Assembly: GCA_026392155.1 (NCBI GenBank)
Contig: JAPLCP010000050.1
Span: 1-35,930 of the forward strand
Direction of reading: 5' to 3'
Length of the DNA stretch: 35,930 bases
Source of the DNA: Armatimonadota bacterium
GTDB lineage: Bacteria > Armatimonadota > Armatimonadia > Armatimonadales > Armatimonadaceae
The translations under genes were made by a program, and so were the position numbers. Position 1 is the stretch's first letter; each line of letters starts with the position of its first letter. Under the pieces are notes generated by a model, which saw only the letters and a list, made by a program, of their open reading frames with translations, made no database searches and was not told the origin of the DNA. Shown here one piece after another: positions 7,892 to 16,482 of this stretch.

Positions 7892-8923
7892 TCATCTTCT
7901 CAAGACATGTTTGGGGGAGACTTGTTTGCGCGGTGGGACTTGGTTGCGCGGTGGGGCTTGGTTGCGCGGTGGGGCTTGGTTGCATGCAGTTATCTGAGTC
8001 TTGCTCTCCGAGAGCACCGTAAGCCCCAGAGCCTTGAGCGCCGCTGCCATTGCTGTCTCGGTTGGGACTTCTAGCTCATACGTGGCGCTGGTGCCACTCC
8101 AGGAGCGCTTTAGGGCTTTGAGGACACTGGGCAGGGCTCCGAGACGGTCACAGAGCGCCTGGGCAGCATCAGCGCTGGCAATGCCTGTGACGACGAGCTG
8201 GACGGGCTGGGTGAGGCGTGAGGGAAGCACGAGTAAGTCCTCCGCCAGAAGTCGGGCCAGTTTTTCCACGGCATCATCCACAGCTTGCTGCCGTGCGGTT
8301 TCCAGGTTAATATGCCGTCCTAGCTCGGTCTGCACCCGCGCTGCCACCACCTCAGAGCCGCGCCTTGCCCGAGCCGTGACCTCGCCACGCACGGTGTACA
8401 TGATCATGGGGCCGACAGCCGTTTGCAGAGGGAGCTGGGTGACCGTGGTGAAGCGAGGAGTGACCGCCACCGTGATATCTGTCTTTTTCTCGTCTTCTTC
8501 CACCGTGAAACCCGCTTCGATAAGCGCTTTTTCCAGTGTGGGATTGAGAGTCTGTACCCGCCAGGCTCGCGCCAGTCCCAGAGCACGGACTTGCTCGGTA
8601 AGAGGGCGGAGGGAGACTGTGGCACGAACAATCACGCGAATTTCCTGGGGAAGCTGCTCCACCCGCACGATGTCGTTGAGGACGGCATGGCCGTCGCTGC
8701 GGGTTAGCACCTGGTCGCGCAACAAGGCGTAGTCTTTTGTCAGAGTCTGCCCCGAGACATAGACGCCTAGCGTCTTTTCCACTGCGTTTCGCAGCGCACT
8801 GGCGATCGCGGCTCGACGTGCACCCTCGATGTCGAGGCTTGTAAGAGTGGCACGGCCCTCGGCGAGCACGACACGGATCTCGGGACTCTGTGGTGCTTGC
8901 GCGACAGTGGCAAAGACCATCAT
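7892..8923 (-). CDS. FlgT N-terminal-domain-like envelope protein with C-terminal hexapeptide repeats
   Basis: A 343-residue protein whose first 110 residues match the FlgT N-terminal fold: EGRATL, then an ARRAAIASALRNAVEKTLG helix and GxxV strands. In Vibrio, FlgT stabilises the flagellar basal body at the outer membrane. A second alpha/beta region follows (about 120-215), then a third (about 225-315). The tail is four degenerate copies of a six-residue unit (NQAPPR, NQAPPR, NQVPPR, KQVSPK). Start ATG 8923 overlaps the upstream stop as ATGATGG, implying coupled translation. The signal peptide is oddly short (MMVFATVAQA), so the N-terminus may be eroded or misassigned. Role inferred from neighbours. 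Confidence 0.7.
   Translation of the reverse strand: MMVFATVAQAPQSPEIRVVLAEGRATLTSLDIEGARRAAIASALRNAVEKTLGVYVSGQTLTKDYALLRDQVLTRSDGHAVLNDIVRVEQLPQEIRVIVRATVSLRPLTEQVRALGLARAWRVQTLNPTLEKALIEAGFTVEEDEKKTDITVAVTPRFTTVTQLPLQTAVGPMIMYTVRGEVTARARRGSEVVAARVQTELGRHINLETARQQAVDDAVEKLARLLAEDLLVLPSRLTQPVQLVVTGIASADAAQALCDRLGALPSVLKALKRSWSGTSATYELEVPTETAMAAALKALGLTVLSESKTQITACNQAPPRNQAPPRNQVPPRKQVSPKHVLRR
7926..7979 (-). repeat. Three 18-bp tandem repeats in the FlgT-like gene
   Basis: Copies at 7926-7943, 7944-7961 and 7962-7979 share the unit TTGCGCGGTGGGGCTTGG; the first differs by one base, and a more degenerate copy lies at about 7910-7925. They encode the Pro/Arg/Gln hexapeptides at the protein's end. 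Confidence 0.9.
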
Positions 8924-10749
8924 TTTGCCTGCTCCACGGGCAGGCCGGGAATCAGCCGTGCCTTGATCTTAGCGCTGGTCTCTGGCTCAAACGAGGCATC
9001 GCAGCTACGGCCCCGGACTTTTGTGACGATCAGACGGAGAGCCGTGTTGTCTGGAAAGCGCACTAGGAGCACATCGCCCTTCTTGATACCATCGCTACTT
9101 CCTAGGCCGATCAGCACGCTCTCGGAATCGGTGTCGAGAACCGTGGCTCGGGTAAGTGACGCACTGGGCTCTGCGACAACGGCGCTACTGCTGGGGAGCA
9201 GAGCTGTGAGAGGTAGCTCGGTGAGGGCGCGGCTCAGGGCCGTCTCTCCGGCACGTAGTGCGACTCCTTGAGGCGGCTTTGTGGTGCTGGGAGGCAGGTC
9301 CAAGGCACGGGGGGCACTCTCTTCGCCCAGAGTGGTAATCGTGCGGGTCGTGGCCGCAGCCTCCCCCGTCTCCGTGGCCTGCAGGGGCGCTTCCCAGAGT
9401 ACCGCACCATCGCTGAGGCTGACTAAACGGACGCTCCCCCGGATACTGGCCGATCCTTTCGAGGCGATTCTCTCCTGCCAGGAGACACGCCGGTTGCGCC
9501 TCTCCTGCTGGTAGTTGTAGAGAGCACGCTCCCAGGCAGGCAGGACACGAAAGCGATAATCATCCATTGCCTCCGCGTACTCGCGCTCGGTGCGGTAGCC
9601 CACTTTACTACCCAAAAGCGCTTCGGCGGCGGCACGCGCGAGAGGATCGGTGCCGACATCCAGCCTGAAGCGTGACGGCTCTAGGGGGCGCTGTGGAGCC
9701 TGCCCCTGCTTGGGAGTCAAGCGCTCATGGCGCGCGGAGTAGGTCGTCTCTCCACTTGCCTCACTCAGCTCGACGATTAAGAGCGTGTCAGCGGCGGCAA
9801 GTGTCTGGAGTTTTTTACGAGTTGGAGCTTCGGTGATCCCGGCTTGCGAGAGGGCAAGCTCCGAGAGGAGGGCCGAGAGTCCCTCGCGCTCCAGTACCTC
9901 AAAGGCTCCTATGTTTCGCAACCCGATGGCAGCACGGGAGGCAAGCTGGCGGGCAAGCTCGCTATCCTCTCCGATCCCACTCACGGCGACGCGGCGGACG
10001 CTGCGAAGGTCTTTTGCGCTGGAGACGACCGTGGGGGCTTCCGAGAGGCTCAGAGGATCTCCCAGGCGCTTGAGAGCCCCTTCCAAAAGAGGGCCACTGG
10101 GGGCGGCAACCACGGCGCGGGAGCGCCCGCCGGGAAGGCTCTCACGCCACGTGAGCGTATCGAGAGGCCCACAGATGGTGCCCTGTGGAAGCGCGACGAG
10201 GCCGCCGGGAACGGAGCGATCCCAGAGAATAATCTCATCCCGGTTGCCCACAGGCGAGGAAGCGTCCGCCGCGGCGAGATGGCGCACGCCCGTAAGTAAA
10301 GGTGTCGCGGCAGAGAGTGCTCCGGGCCCGATGGGAATCACCGCCACCGAGCGCACAGACCGACGAATGACCTCTTTAGGGGGCTCTTTCAGCCGGCGAA
10401 ACTCGACGATGAGCTGGCGCAGGTTCCCCGAGTCGGGGGCGGAGAGGTTGACGATCCAGCGATCCCGCTTGGGGCGCTGGATGGCGATCACATTCTCGCT
10501 ACTCTCGGGGGTAAGCATGAGGCGCACCGTCGTCTCCGCCTGCGCTTCAGAGCTCACCCGCTCTTTGACCCCCGAGCCCGCCAGAAGTGCGTCGGCGAGC
10601 GGCATCAGCTCGGGCGCGGCTTGGACGATCACGCGCTTTTTCTCAAAGAGCTTGAGGATATCGCCCTCACGTGCCGCAAAGCTCGGGGCGGCGATCACGA
10701 TTGCTGCCGGGAGGGCAGTGAGGGCAAGGAGTGCGCTTCGCATTCGCAT
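8920..10749 (-). CDS. CsgG/FlgT-like secreted envelope protein
   Basis: A 609-residue protein with a signal peptide (about 1-26, ending SFAA). The middle region has a CsgG/FlgO-type core: VRRVAVSGIGEDSELARQL, then IGAFEVLEREGLSALLSELALSQAG, the pattern of proteins that assemble rings or bind envelope complexes. A helical, Arg/Tyr-rich stretch (about 390-430) follows. The C-terminal 70 residues (SVLIGLGSSDGIKKGDVLLV) look like the small beta domain that ends FlgT. ATG 10749 gives a 13-nt gap from the LPP20 gene, with AGGA upstream; a longer reading to 10779 would overlap it. It is the centre of the LPP20-CsgG-FlgT operon. Confidence 0.72.
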   Translation of the reverse strand: MRMRSALLALTALPAAIVIAAPSFAAREGDILKLFEKKRVIVQAAPELMPLADALLAGSGVKERVSSEAQAETTVRLMLTPESSENVIAIQRPKRDRWIVNLSAPDSGNLRQLIVEFRRLKEPPKEVIRRSVRSVAVIPIGPGALSAATPLLTGVRHLAAADASSPVGNRDEIILWDRSVPGGLVALPQGTICGPLDTLTWRESLPGGRSRAVVAAPSGPLLEGALKRLGDPLSLSEAPTVVSSAKDLRSVRRVAVSGIGEDSELARQLASRAAIGLRNIGAFEVLEREGLSALLSELALSQAGITEAPTRKKLQTLAAADTLLIVELSEASGETTYSARHERLTPKQGQAPQRPLEPSRFRLDVGTDPLARAAAEALLGSKVGYRTEREYAEAMDDYRFRVLPAWERALYNYQQERRNRRVSWQERIASKGSASIRGSVRLVSLSDGAVLWEAPLQATETGEAAATTRTITTLGEESAPRALDLPPSTTKPPQGVALRAGETALSRALTELPLTALLPSSSAVVAEPSASLTRATVLDTDSESVLIGLGSSDGIKKGDVLLVRFPDNTALRLIVTKVRGRSCDASFEPETSAKIKARLIPGLPVEQAK

Positions 10750-10762
10750 TTCCGTCGCGTTC

Positions 10763-11794
10763 CTATCGAACGGGATCACACAGCAGGATGACGCGGCATT
10801 TTTCTAAAAAGCCATCACGTCGGCTCTCTTCTAGTATCCGCTTGCCATCCTCATTGGAGAGCACGACATCTATCTTGCTGGAGTCTTTGGCACGTAGCGC
10901 TCGAACGACAAGGGGCTTCTCTCCCGCTCGCTTGCTTGCGAGTGCCTCTTCAACCGAACGCGGGTAGCCCACAATTCCAATCTCAATGGCGTAGTCCACG
11001 TCCACGTTGAGTGTGCCGTAGACCTCACGGCCATTCGTGTCGTAGATCTTAGGGCTCATCACGGCTTGAATGCCTAGGCCACGGCAGTCTACAATCACCG
11101 ACGTAAAGGGGCCTTCCTCGATGGGGGAGGTGATCGGCAGGTGGTAGTTCTTAGGCTCCGCTTTGGGCTTGCGCGGCTCGACCTTGATGGGCTTTGCCCC
11201 ACCGCGAGGCTCTTTAAACGGATCGCGAGGGTTGGTTTTGATGCCACGCTCGGGGAGTGAGAGAGGCTCGGGTTCTGGCTCTCTGCGCACAGGCTCTCGG
11301 CTTGGGGACTCGCGCCGTGGCTCCATAATCGCTTCCGCCATCACCGCAGAGGCGACGGAGCCTCTGCCGTACATTGGGATCTCAACCGTGACAGACGCCA
11401 TGCCATCTTTGCCAACTATCTCCGAGATAATCCGGGCGTTCTGCAAGATCGCGGTAACTTTGGTCTCGACGGTGTCGCTCTCGGTGACATAGTTCTTGAC
11501 CTTGGTGGTTGCGGTGACTTGGATCGAGCTCACGGCCATCGCGAGATTGCGCAGCGCATCGGCCTTAGCCGCACCCATGGCCATGAGCCGGGCCTGGGCG
11601 GGGTTTTGCGAGTTGGTGGGTGGGGCACCGTAGCCCGTGGCCTTCACCACTCCAGCAGCGTAGTTGATCCGGCCCTTACCCTGTGCGACGACATCCACGT
11701 AGGGATCGCCATCAAGCTGGGCTTGCGTGGGCAGGGTCGGCAGCGACAGAAGCGTGAGCGAGAGGGCGGCCAGAAAGACGTTGCGACGTGTCAT
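10763..11794 (-). CDS. LPP20-domain secreted protein (FlgP-like)
   Basis: A 343-residue exported protein. A signal peptide (about 1-25, ending TQAQ) has no lipobox cysteine, so it is not an obvious lipoprotein despite the family name. An LPP20 domain (about 65-150) contains ARLMAMGAAKADALRNLA and the VTVEIPMYG end strand. A charged Pro/Arg/Glu linker (about 170-225) leads to a C-terminal domain with VDCRGLGIQAVMSPKIYD, NGREVYG and LVVRALRAK, an arrangement I recall from LPP20 proteins of delta-proteobacteria-like lineages. AGGAGAT lies 6 nt before ATG 11794. It begins the three-gene operon; FlgP of Vibrio carries the same domain. Confidence 0.82.
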   Translation of the reverse strand: MTRRNVFLAALSLTLLSLPTLPTQAQLDGDPYVDVVAQGKGRINYAAGVVKATGYGAPPTNSQNPAQARLMAMGAAKADALRNLAMAVSSIQVTATTKVKNYVTESDTVETKVTAILQNARIISEIVGKDGMASVTVEIPMYGRGSVASAVMAEAIMEPRRESPSREPVRREPEPEPLSLPERGIKTNPRDPFKEPRGGAKPIKVEPRKPKAEPKNYHLPITSPIEEGPFTSVIVDCRGLGIQAVMSPKIYDTNGREVYGTLNVDVDYAIEIGIVGYPRSVEEALASKRAGEKPLVVRALRAKDSSKIDVVLSNEDGKRILEESRRDGFLEKCRVILLCDPVR

Positions 11795-11800
11795 AAAACT

Positions 11801-11807
11801 ATCTCCT
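11801..11807 (-). promoter_or_regulatory. Strong ribosome-binding site of the LPP20 gene
   Basis: AGGAGAT ends 6 nt before ATG 11794. It contrasts with the many genes here that lack a ribosome-binding site. TATATA at 11812-11817 could be a -10 box but has no matching -35. Confidence 0.65.
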
Positions 11808-11830
11808 GTCTTATATAGACGCTATGAAGG

Positions 11831-12886
11831 CTATTTTTGTGACAGGTTTTCTGGGCTGCTGACAGGTTTTTTAGGAGGAAGAAGGAGCTTGCCAAGCTCA
11901 GGATAGTCACTCATTTTCCAGATCAGGCCATCCACGAAGTAGTGGAAGATCACGACCATCGTGAAGGGGATAAACGCCCACATTGCCCAGCCGTCTGGTT
12001 GGAGAAGCCCCTTGATCTCGATCACCCCGACAAGACACCCGTAGGCAAGCGCGGTTGCTCCCCATTTTAGCGCGACATGCCGGATGCCAGGAAAGCGCCG
12101 CTTTTCGTAGTGGGCCATCCAGGCGTGGTACTGCACATCGTGGTAGGCGGTCTCCAGAGCCTCTGCGACTAAGAACGGCGTGGCGGTCGCAAAAAAGACA
12201 AAGTAGTGCGTCCCGAGTGCCGAGAGCATCAGGAGTATTTTGGGCAGGTTGACGCGGTGCCCCAGCATGGCGCGGCCCACTTGGCGAAACCCAAAGAGCG
12301 TCAGGAGCACCAAAAACACTACCCAGAGCCCCTCACCCCACTCGCCCGGCAGGTTTGGGACACTGACTTTGACGCTACCGTAGACCACCAGAGGGCCGCG
12401 CACATCGCCGTAGTCGTTGAAGAAGCAGGCGAACATTCCCGTGAAGTAGGTCAGGCCATCCAGCCAGTTGTCCAGAGGCGCACGGTCGTCGTTGAGGGCT
12501 TTATAGATCTTGAGGAAGCCGTAGTGCTGCCGCATGATATGCCACGTGCCATAGACCGCCGCCCCCACAATTAAGTACGCTTCCCACTTCAGGGCCACGC
12601 CCACAAAGCCCGCCGCGATAAAACCCGCAAGGCCCCAAGTATAGAGCCCCTTGCGTTTTTGAAACTCGTCTTTGTCGGCGTGGGTGCGGGCAAAGGTCTG
12701 GAAGATATGGGGGTGATCAAAGAGGGCGGTGAAGAAAAAGTAGGTGATGAGAATACTGTCGCCATGTAATAAAAAACCGAAGTTATGGGCAGTGCGGTAG
12801 AGGCCATAGAACGCGAAGGTGAGAGCGCAGGAGCCGATAAAAAAGGCAAGGTCGTAGCGAGCAGAGACGATCCAGCGCGGCTTCAC
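11831..12886 (-). CDS. Polytopic membrane protein with conserved-looking histidine motifs
   Basis: A 351-residue protein with about eight hydrophobic segments. Histidines sit in motifs at membrane edges: DHPH (57-60), H69, WHIMRQHYGF (H116, H121), YHDVQYHAWMAHY (H249, H254, H259) and FHYFVDGLIWK (H315). Such clusters occur in membrane di-metal oxygenases, desaturases and the Brp/Blh group, but I do not recognise the family and assign no reaction. The GTG start overlaps the speD stop as TAGTG, so the two are translationally coupled, pointing to a job linked to the polyamine/membrane operon. It is the operon's last gene before the LPP20 operon, 36 bp away. Confidence 0.75.
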   Translation of the reverse strand: MKPRWIVSARYDLAFFIGSCALTFAFYGLYRTAHNFGFLLHGDSILITYFFFTALFDHPHIFQTFARTHADKDEFQKRKGLYTWGLAGFIAAGFVGVALKWEAYLIVGAAVYGTWHIMRQHYGFLKIYKALNDDRAPLDNWLDGLTYFTGMFACFFNDYGDVRGPLVVYGSVKVSVPNLPGEWGEGLWVVFLVLLTLFGFRQVGRAMLGHRVNLPKILLMLSALGTHYFVFFATATPFLVAEALETAYHDVQYHAWMAHYEKRRFPGIRHVALKWGATALAYGCLVGVIEIKGLLQPDGWAMWAFIPFTMVVIFHYFVDGLIWKMSDYPELGKLLLPPKKPVSSPENLSQK

Positions 12887-13236
12887 TAGCCACGCTCCAG
12901 GCGACGGATCTCAAAGTGGCCCTCGCCGAGAGCGCTACAGAGCACAGTCATGGCACGGTCGGCACCTTCGGGGAGGCCACAGGTAAAGCAGTCGGCGGCG
13001 ATATAGCCACGCTCGGGGTAGGTGTGCAGCGCTAGGTGCGACTCGGCGAGCGGCAGAAACGCGGTCAGGCCCCCACCGGGAAAGACATGCACCACCGGGG
13101 CAGAGAGCGGCGTCATCTGGGCCGCAAGTGCCGCCTCAGTGAGTGCCTGTGCGAGCCTCGGGGCATCCGTTAGGTGGCTTGGAGAGATCTCGTAGGCATC
13201 GAGAAGCAAGTGGATACCGATTGGCTTTACTCCCAA
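12886..13236 (-). CDS. speD: S-adenosylmethionine decarboxylase proenzyme
   Basis: A 116-residue prokaryotic-type enzyme that self-cleaves to form a pyruvoyl group and makes decarboxylated AdoMet, the aminopropyl donor. The cleavage motif LAESHLALHTYPERGY places pyruvoyl Ser66, with His71 and Cys86 at +5 and +20, the same spacing as the processing and catalytic residues of the Thermotoga enzyme. Length is normal for this class. The TTG start 13236 overlaps the synthase gene by 10 bp and is preceded by GGGGAG. Its place next to a membrane spermidine-synthase-like gene suggests the product is used at the membrane. Confidence 0.93.
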   Translation of the reverse strand: MGVKPIGIHLLLDAYEISPSHLTDAPRLAQALTEAALAAQMTPLSAPVVHVFPGGGLTAFLPLAESHLALHTYPERGYIAADCFTCGLPEGADRAMTVLCSALGEGHFEIRRLERG

Positions 13237-14756
13237 CGCTTGGCTCCCCGCTCGTAGTGACGCACGACTTGAGGGCGATCCAGGGTAGACGCCGAGACAA
13301 CGGTAGGTTTTGAGTCCGCATCAAAAACGGTCAGTGTCGAGAGCAGCTCTGGAGTGAGGTACTTGAGTGTCAGGCCCGAGAGCCGGGTATCGGTGAGCTT
13401 GGGAGAGGCAGCGCTGTCTTTTGCCAGCACGAAGCCCCAGTCACCGAAACTTGGCACGTAGACATGGTAGGGCGTGGTCGAAAAACCTGCCGCGGCGACC
13501 GTGCGCTCGATGCACCAGAAGGCATCGCGCGAGAAAAGCGGCGAGGTTGCCTGGGTCACAAACGCGCCACCGGGGGCAAGCCTGCGCCGGATCATGCTGT
13601 AGAACTCACGGGAGTAGAGCTTGGCGAGCACCTCGCTGTTCGGGTCGGGCAGGTCGCCGATGATCACCGAAAAAAGCGCTCCCGTCTTGTTGAGGTAGGT
13701 GAAAGCATCTTCATGAACTAAAGTGACACGGGGGTCATCGAGTGCGCCGCTATTCTGGGCTTTAAGGCTCGGGTAGGTGCGGGCAATGCGGGTCATGGCG
13801 GGGTCAATATCCACCAGCACCACTTTTTTAACCCCAGGCCACTTGAGTACTTCACGCACGCCCAGCCCGTCGCCGCCGCCTAGCACCAGCACGGACTCCT
13901 GACTTACCGAGAGGCTCAGGGCAGGGTGAACCAGAGCCTCGTGGTAGCGGTACTCATCGAGCGACGAGAACTGCAGGTTGCCATCCAGAAAGAGCCGTAG
14001 GTCTTCCCGAAAGCGCGTCACCACGATTTTCTGGTACGGAGTCTGCCGCGCAAAGAGGATCTCGTCGTCGTAGAGCCGCTTCTCGAAAAATCGCCCGGCC
14101 TGGTCGGCGACCGCCAGCCCGAAGCCAAGAAAAGCGGCCAAAAAGACGCAGAGGAGCACGATCAGCCGAGGGTTCTTCAGCTTGGCACCAAAGACCCGCA
14201 GGTTCCACACCGCGATCCCTAGGTTGAGGAGCCCCACCACAAAGGCCGTGCGGGTCATGCCCAGGGCAGGCAGAAGTACGAGGGGAAACGTGACCGAGCC
14301 TAGAAGTGAGCCCACGTAGTCAAAAGAGAGTGCCTGTGCAATCGTCTCTTTGAGCGCACCATAGGGTGAGAGCAGGCGCGTCAGGAGAGGCAGCTCAATA
14401 CCGACGAGGCCGCCGATAAGCCCGATCAGCACAAAAAGCGCCCCGTAGTAGAGGCCGCCGAGATACGAGTACGCGCCAAACAGTGCCCACGCCGAGACCC
14501 CACCGACGACGGCTAGGAGAATCTCCACGGTGAGAAACCAGCGCAAGAGGTGCACTGTCACGAACTGCGACAGATACGAGCCAATCCCCATTGCCCCGAT
14601 AAAGACCCCTATGCACAGGGAGAACTGTGTCACCGAGGAGCCGATCAGATACGAGGAGATCGTCGCCAAGAGTAGCTCATAGATCAGGCCGCACGCCGCC
14701 ACCAGAAAGACACTCGTGAGGAGGGTGAGAACTTCGCGCCGGTCTTGCTCGCTCAT
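13227..14756 (-). CDS. Membrane-anchored spermidine-synthase-like aminopropyltransferase
   Basis: A 509-residue protein with about seven membrane helices (10-215) joined to a cytosolic Rossmann methyltransferase-fold domain (about 270-460). VLVLGGGDGLGVREVLKW is the nucleotide-binding loop, VVLVDIDPAM the ribose-binding acid strand, and IIGDLPDPN replaces the DxxDP catalytic segment of soluble spermidine synthases. The membrane part belongs with the MFS-like halves of other fused synthases. It probably transfers an aminopropyl group from the SpeD product, but the acceptor could be something other than putrescine. It overlaps speD and lies 12 nt after the DUF350 gene. Confidence 0.87.
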   Translation of the reverse strand: MSEQDRREVLTLLTSVFLVAACGLIYELLLATISSYLIGSSVTQFSLCIGVFIGAMGIGSYLSQFVTVHLLRWFLTVEILLAVVGGVSAWALFGAYSYLGGLYYGALFVLIGLIGGLVGIELPLLTRLLSPYGALKETIAQALSFDYVGSLLGSVTFPLVLLPALGMTRTAFVVGLLNLGIAVWNLRVFGAKLKNPRLIVLLCVFLAAFLGFGLAVADQAGRFFEKRLYDDEILFARQTPYQKIVVTRFREDLRLFLDGNLQFSSLDEYRYHEALVHPALSLSVSQESVLVLGGGDGLGVREVLKWPGVKKVVLVDIDPAMTRIARTYPSLKAQNSGALDDPRVTLVHEDAFTYLNKTGALFSVIIGDLPDPNSEVLAKLYSREFYSMIRRRLAPGGAFVTQATSPLFSRDAFWCIERTVAAAGFSTTPYHVYVPSFGDWGFVLAKDSAASPKLTDTRLSGLTLKYLTPELLSTLTVFDADSKPTVVSASTLDRPQVVRHYERGAKRWE

Positions 14757-14768
14757 GAGTTGCTTTAG

Positions 14769-15062
14769 TTAGGAGTGAATCGTCGCCGCGACGATCAGCG
14801 CAATTCCCAGAACCACTGAACCTGCGAGAGTGGCCGCCGCCATGTTTTTGTTCTCAAAGATCTCTTTTTCGATATTGGCTTTGATGGCAAGATCAAATAC
14901 CTTAAAGCCAATCACGGCTAAGACAATGCCAATCACGCCATAGATCAGGGTGGAAAGAATGCCTTCGGTGAGGCTTTGGCGGGAGCGCCCTACTGACTCC
15001 TGGGCAAGTGCAGGAAGAGTGGTCGCCACAAGCAGCGAGAGCGTTGCGAGTATTTTATTCAT
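14769..15062 (-). CDS. DUF350 small membrane protein
   Basis: A 97-residue protein with a signal-like hydrophobic start (1-20) and two further membrane segments (about 35-57 and 73-94) separated by a polar loop ANIEKEIFENKN, the usual shape of DUF350 proteins. Their function is not established; they recur beside DUF4178 proteins and polyamine genes. GGAAAATAACT lies before ATG 15062. It follows the preceding small gene by 2 nt. Confidence 0.85.
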   Translation of the reverse strand: MNKILATLSLLVATTLPALAQESVGRSRQSLTEGILSTLIYGVIGIVLAVIGFKVFDLAIKANIEKEIFENKNMAAATLAGSVVLGIALIVAATIHS

Positions 15063-15064
15063 AG

Positions 15065-15259
15065 TTATTTTCCAAAGTGGCTACCGCCACCGGTGATGTG
15101 CGTACCGACACGGGCGCTTGCACGGCTATGGATGGTGTTGCGCTGGGCTGTGGTGGTCGCTGTATGGGGGAGAAGCCAGCCAAAGTAGGCCGCGCCACAG
15201 GTGAAGGCAAAGCTCAACAGCAGGAGCAACGTCGCGATTCGATAGCCCCAGGTCTTCAC
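15065..15259 (-). CDS. Small single-pass membrane protein
   Basis: A 64-residue protein with one hydrophobic helix (about 8-30) and a polar, Thr/His-rich tail ending GGGSHFGK. The GTG start overlaps the DUF4178 stop as GTGA, and DUF350 begins 2 nt after its end, so it is almost surely translated within the operon. I do not recognise the family. Similar small membrane proteins between DUF4178 and DUF350 genes would be worth looking for. Confidence 0.65.
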   Translation of the reverse strand: MKTWGYRIATLLLLLSFAFTCGAAYFGWLLPHTATTTAQRNTIHSRASARVGTHITGGGSHFGK

Positions 15260-16473
15260 GAGTCTTGCATCGCCTCCGCAAAGCTCTTACGGGCACCAGG
15301 CGCTCCAGAGAGCCAGAAGCAGGTTCCTAGCACCAGCCCGATTCCTCCAAACCAGGCAAGTGGGGTGGCATGTCGCACATCCTCATAGACACGCACCATG
15401 ATCGGAACACTCGTGGCGGCGGCTTCGGGATCGGCATAGACACGCACGCGGAAATCTCCGGCTTTCGCGAGTCTAAAGTCGGTGTTGGCGTCCGTGACCC
15501 ACTCATGCCACGGGCCATCGTCGTAGCCGGTCTCGTCCCAGAACTCCTGCTCCGCTTCAAAAACCGCGCCGCCCGCATCTTCGAGCACTCCTTGCACCCA
15601 GACGGATGTCTGGCTGAGCCCACCGGACGCGAGAGACAAGCGGTGCGGGAACTCAATGTGCTTGAGAGGAAAGGGCCCGACGAGACTTCCTTCATCGGCG
15701 ACTTGATCTGCCGTGAGCTGTGCGCTAAAAACTTGTTTGCCGTTGGTGCTGGAGGCGATTGCGCAGAGAAAGAACGCAAGCAGGGAGAGATTGAGCCAGA
15801 GACAGCCAAAGCGCCGTCGGTCGGTCTGGACGACCTCTTTCTGCATTTCTTCGCGTACTTCTTCTTTCAGGTCAAAGAGAGTGTAGACTTCTGCGGCATC
15901 TAAGCGACGTCCACGGAACCACTCAATCCCATCGCTGGCTTGCTCGACAGAGAAGATCGTATCGCCAGAGCCAAAGTCGGCGTAGGGGCTGCTCTCGCCC
16001 ACGGAGACACGCCAGGGAATCTCACCCTCCACCCCGGCCACGCGCATCATCCCAACCGAGGTGACGATATAGGTCTTGCCACCCAGTGTCACGGGCTGGC
16101 CCTCGGTATAGTCACCCACTCGCACGCTCTGACTGCCCTCGGGCCAGTAGCGTGTCAGGCTCCACTTGCCCTCATCGAACTCTAGGTACTGTGCATCGCC
16201 GTCTTGCGAGAGAAGCACCCACTCTTCCCAGGCGTAGCCCTCGCTGTCACGAAACAACAAGCGGCCCACCGCGACATACTCACGCCCACCGAGCTTCGCT
16301 TTCATTCCGATGCGAATCGGTGAGGTATGGGCAAACGTGCCCCCCGGATGGGTGAAGGGCAGAGGAGGGAGGGTCGCTCCACAGTAGGCGCATGTACTCT
16401 GGCTGTTTTTAAAGACACGCGCCTGAGCGCCACAGCTCGGACAGGCAAGCGAAGGGTCAAGAGTGCGCTGCAT
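15256..16473 (-). CDS. DUF4178 protein with zinc ribbon and two membrane segments
   Basis: A 405-residue protein. A zinc ribbon opens it (Cys11, Cys14, Cys28, Cys31 in CPSC and CAYC). The DUF4178 region (about 55-195) has repeated beta motifs such as YVAVGRLLFRDSEGYAWEEWVLL and WSLTRYWPE. A membrane helix (about 225-243), an extracytoplasmic-looking beta domain and a final helix (about 375-393) follow. ATG 16473 is chosen because it starts just before the zinc ribbon and lies 9 nt after TATAAT; the longer open frame upstream merely reads through a palindrome. It opens the polyamine/membrane operon. Function unknown. Confidence 0.82.
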   Translation of the reverse strand: MQRTLDPSLACPSCGAQARVFKNSQSTCAYCGATLPPLPFTHPGGTFAHTSPIRIGMKAKLGGREYVAVGRLLFRDSEGYAWEEWVLLSQDGDAQYLEFDEGKWSLTRYWPEGSQSVRVGDYTEGQPVTLGGKTYIVTSVGMMRVAGVEGEIPWRVSVGESSPYADFGSGDTIFSVEQASDGIEWFRGRRLDAAEVYTLFDLKEEVREEMQKEVVQTDRRRFGCLWLNLSLLAFFLCAIASSTNGKQVFSAQLTADQVADEGSLVGPFPLKHIEFPHRLSLASGGLSQTSVWVQGVLEDAGGAVFEAEQEFWDETGYDDGPWHEWVTDANTDFRLAKAGDFRVRVYADPEAAATSVPIMVRVYEDVRHATPLAWFGGIGLVLGTCFWLSGAPGARKSFAEAMQDS

Positions 16474-16482
16474 TTGGACTGT

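Noticed and set aside
7506-7985. 159-codon minus-strand open frame as a real gene
   Set aside because: Its first third is only the 18-bp repeats read in another frame, it overlaps the FlgT-like gene, and the rest shows protein-like features split over two frames.
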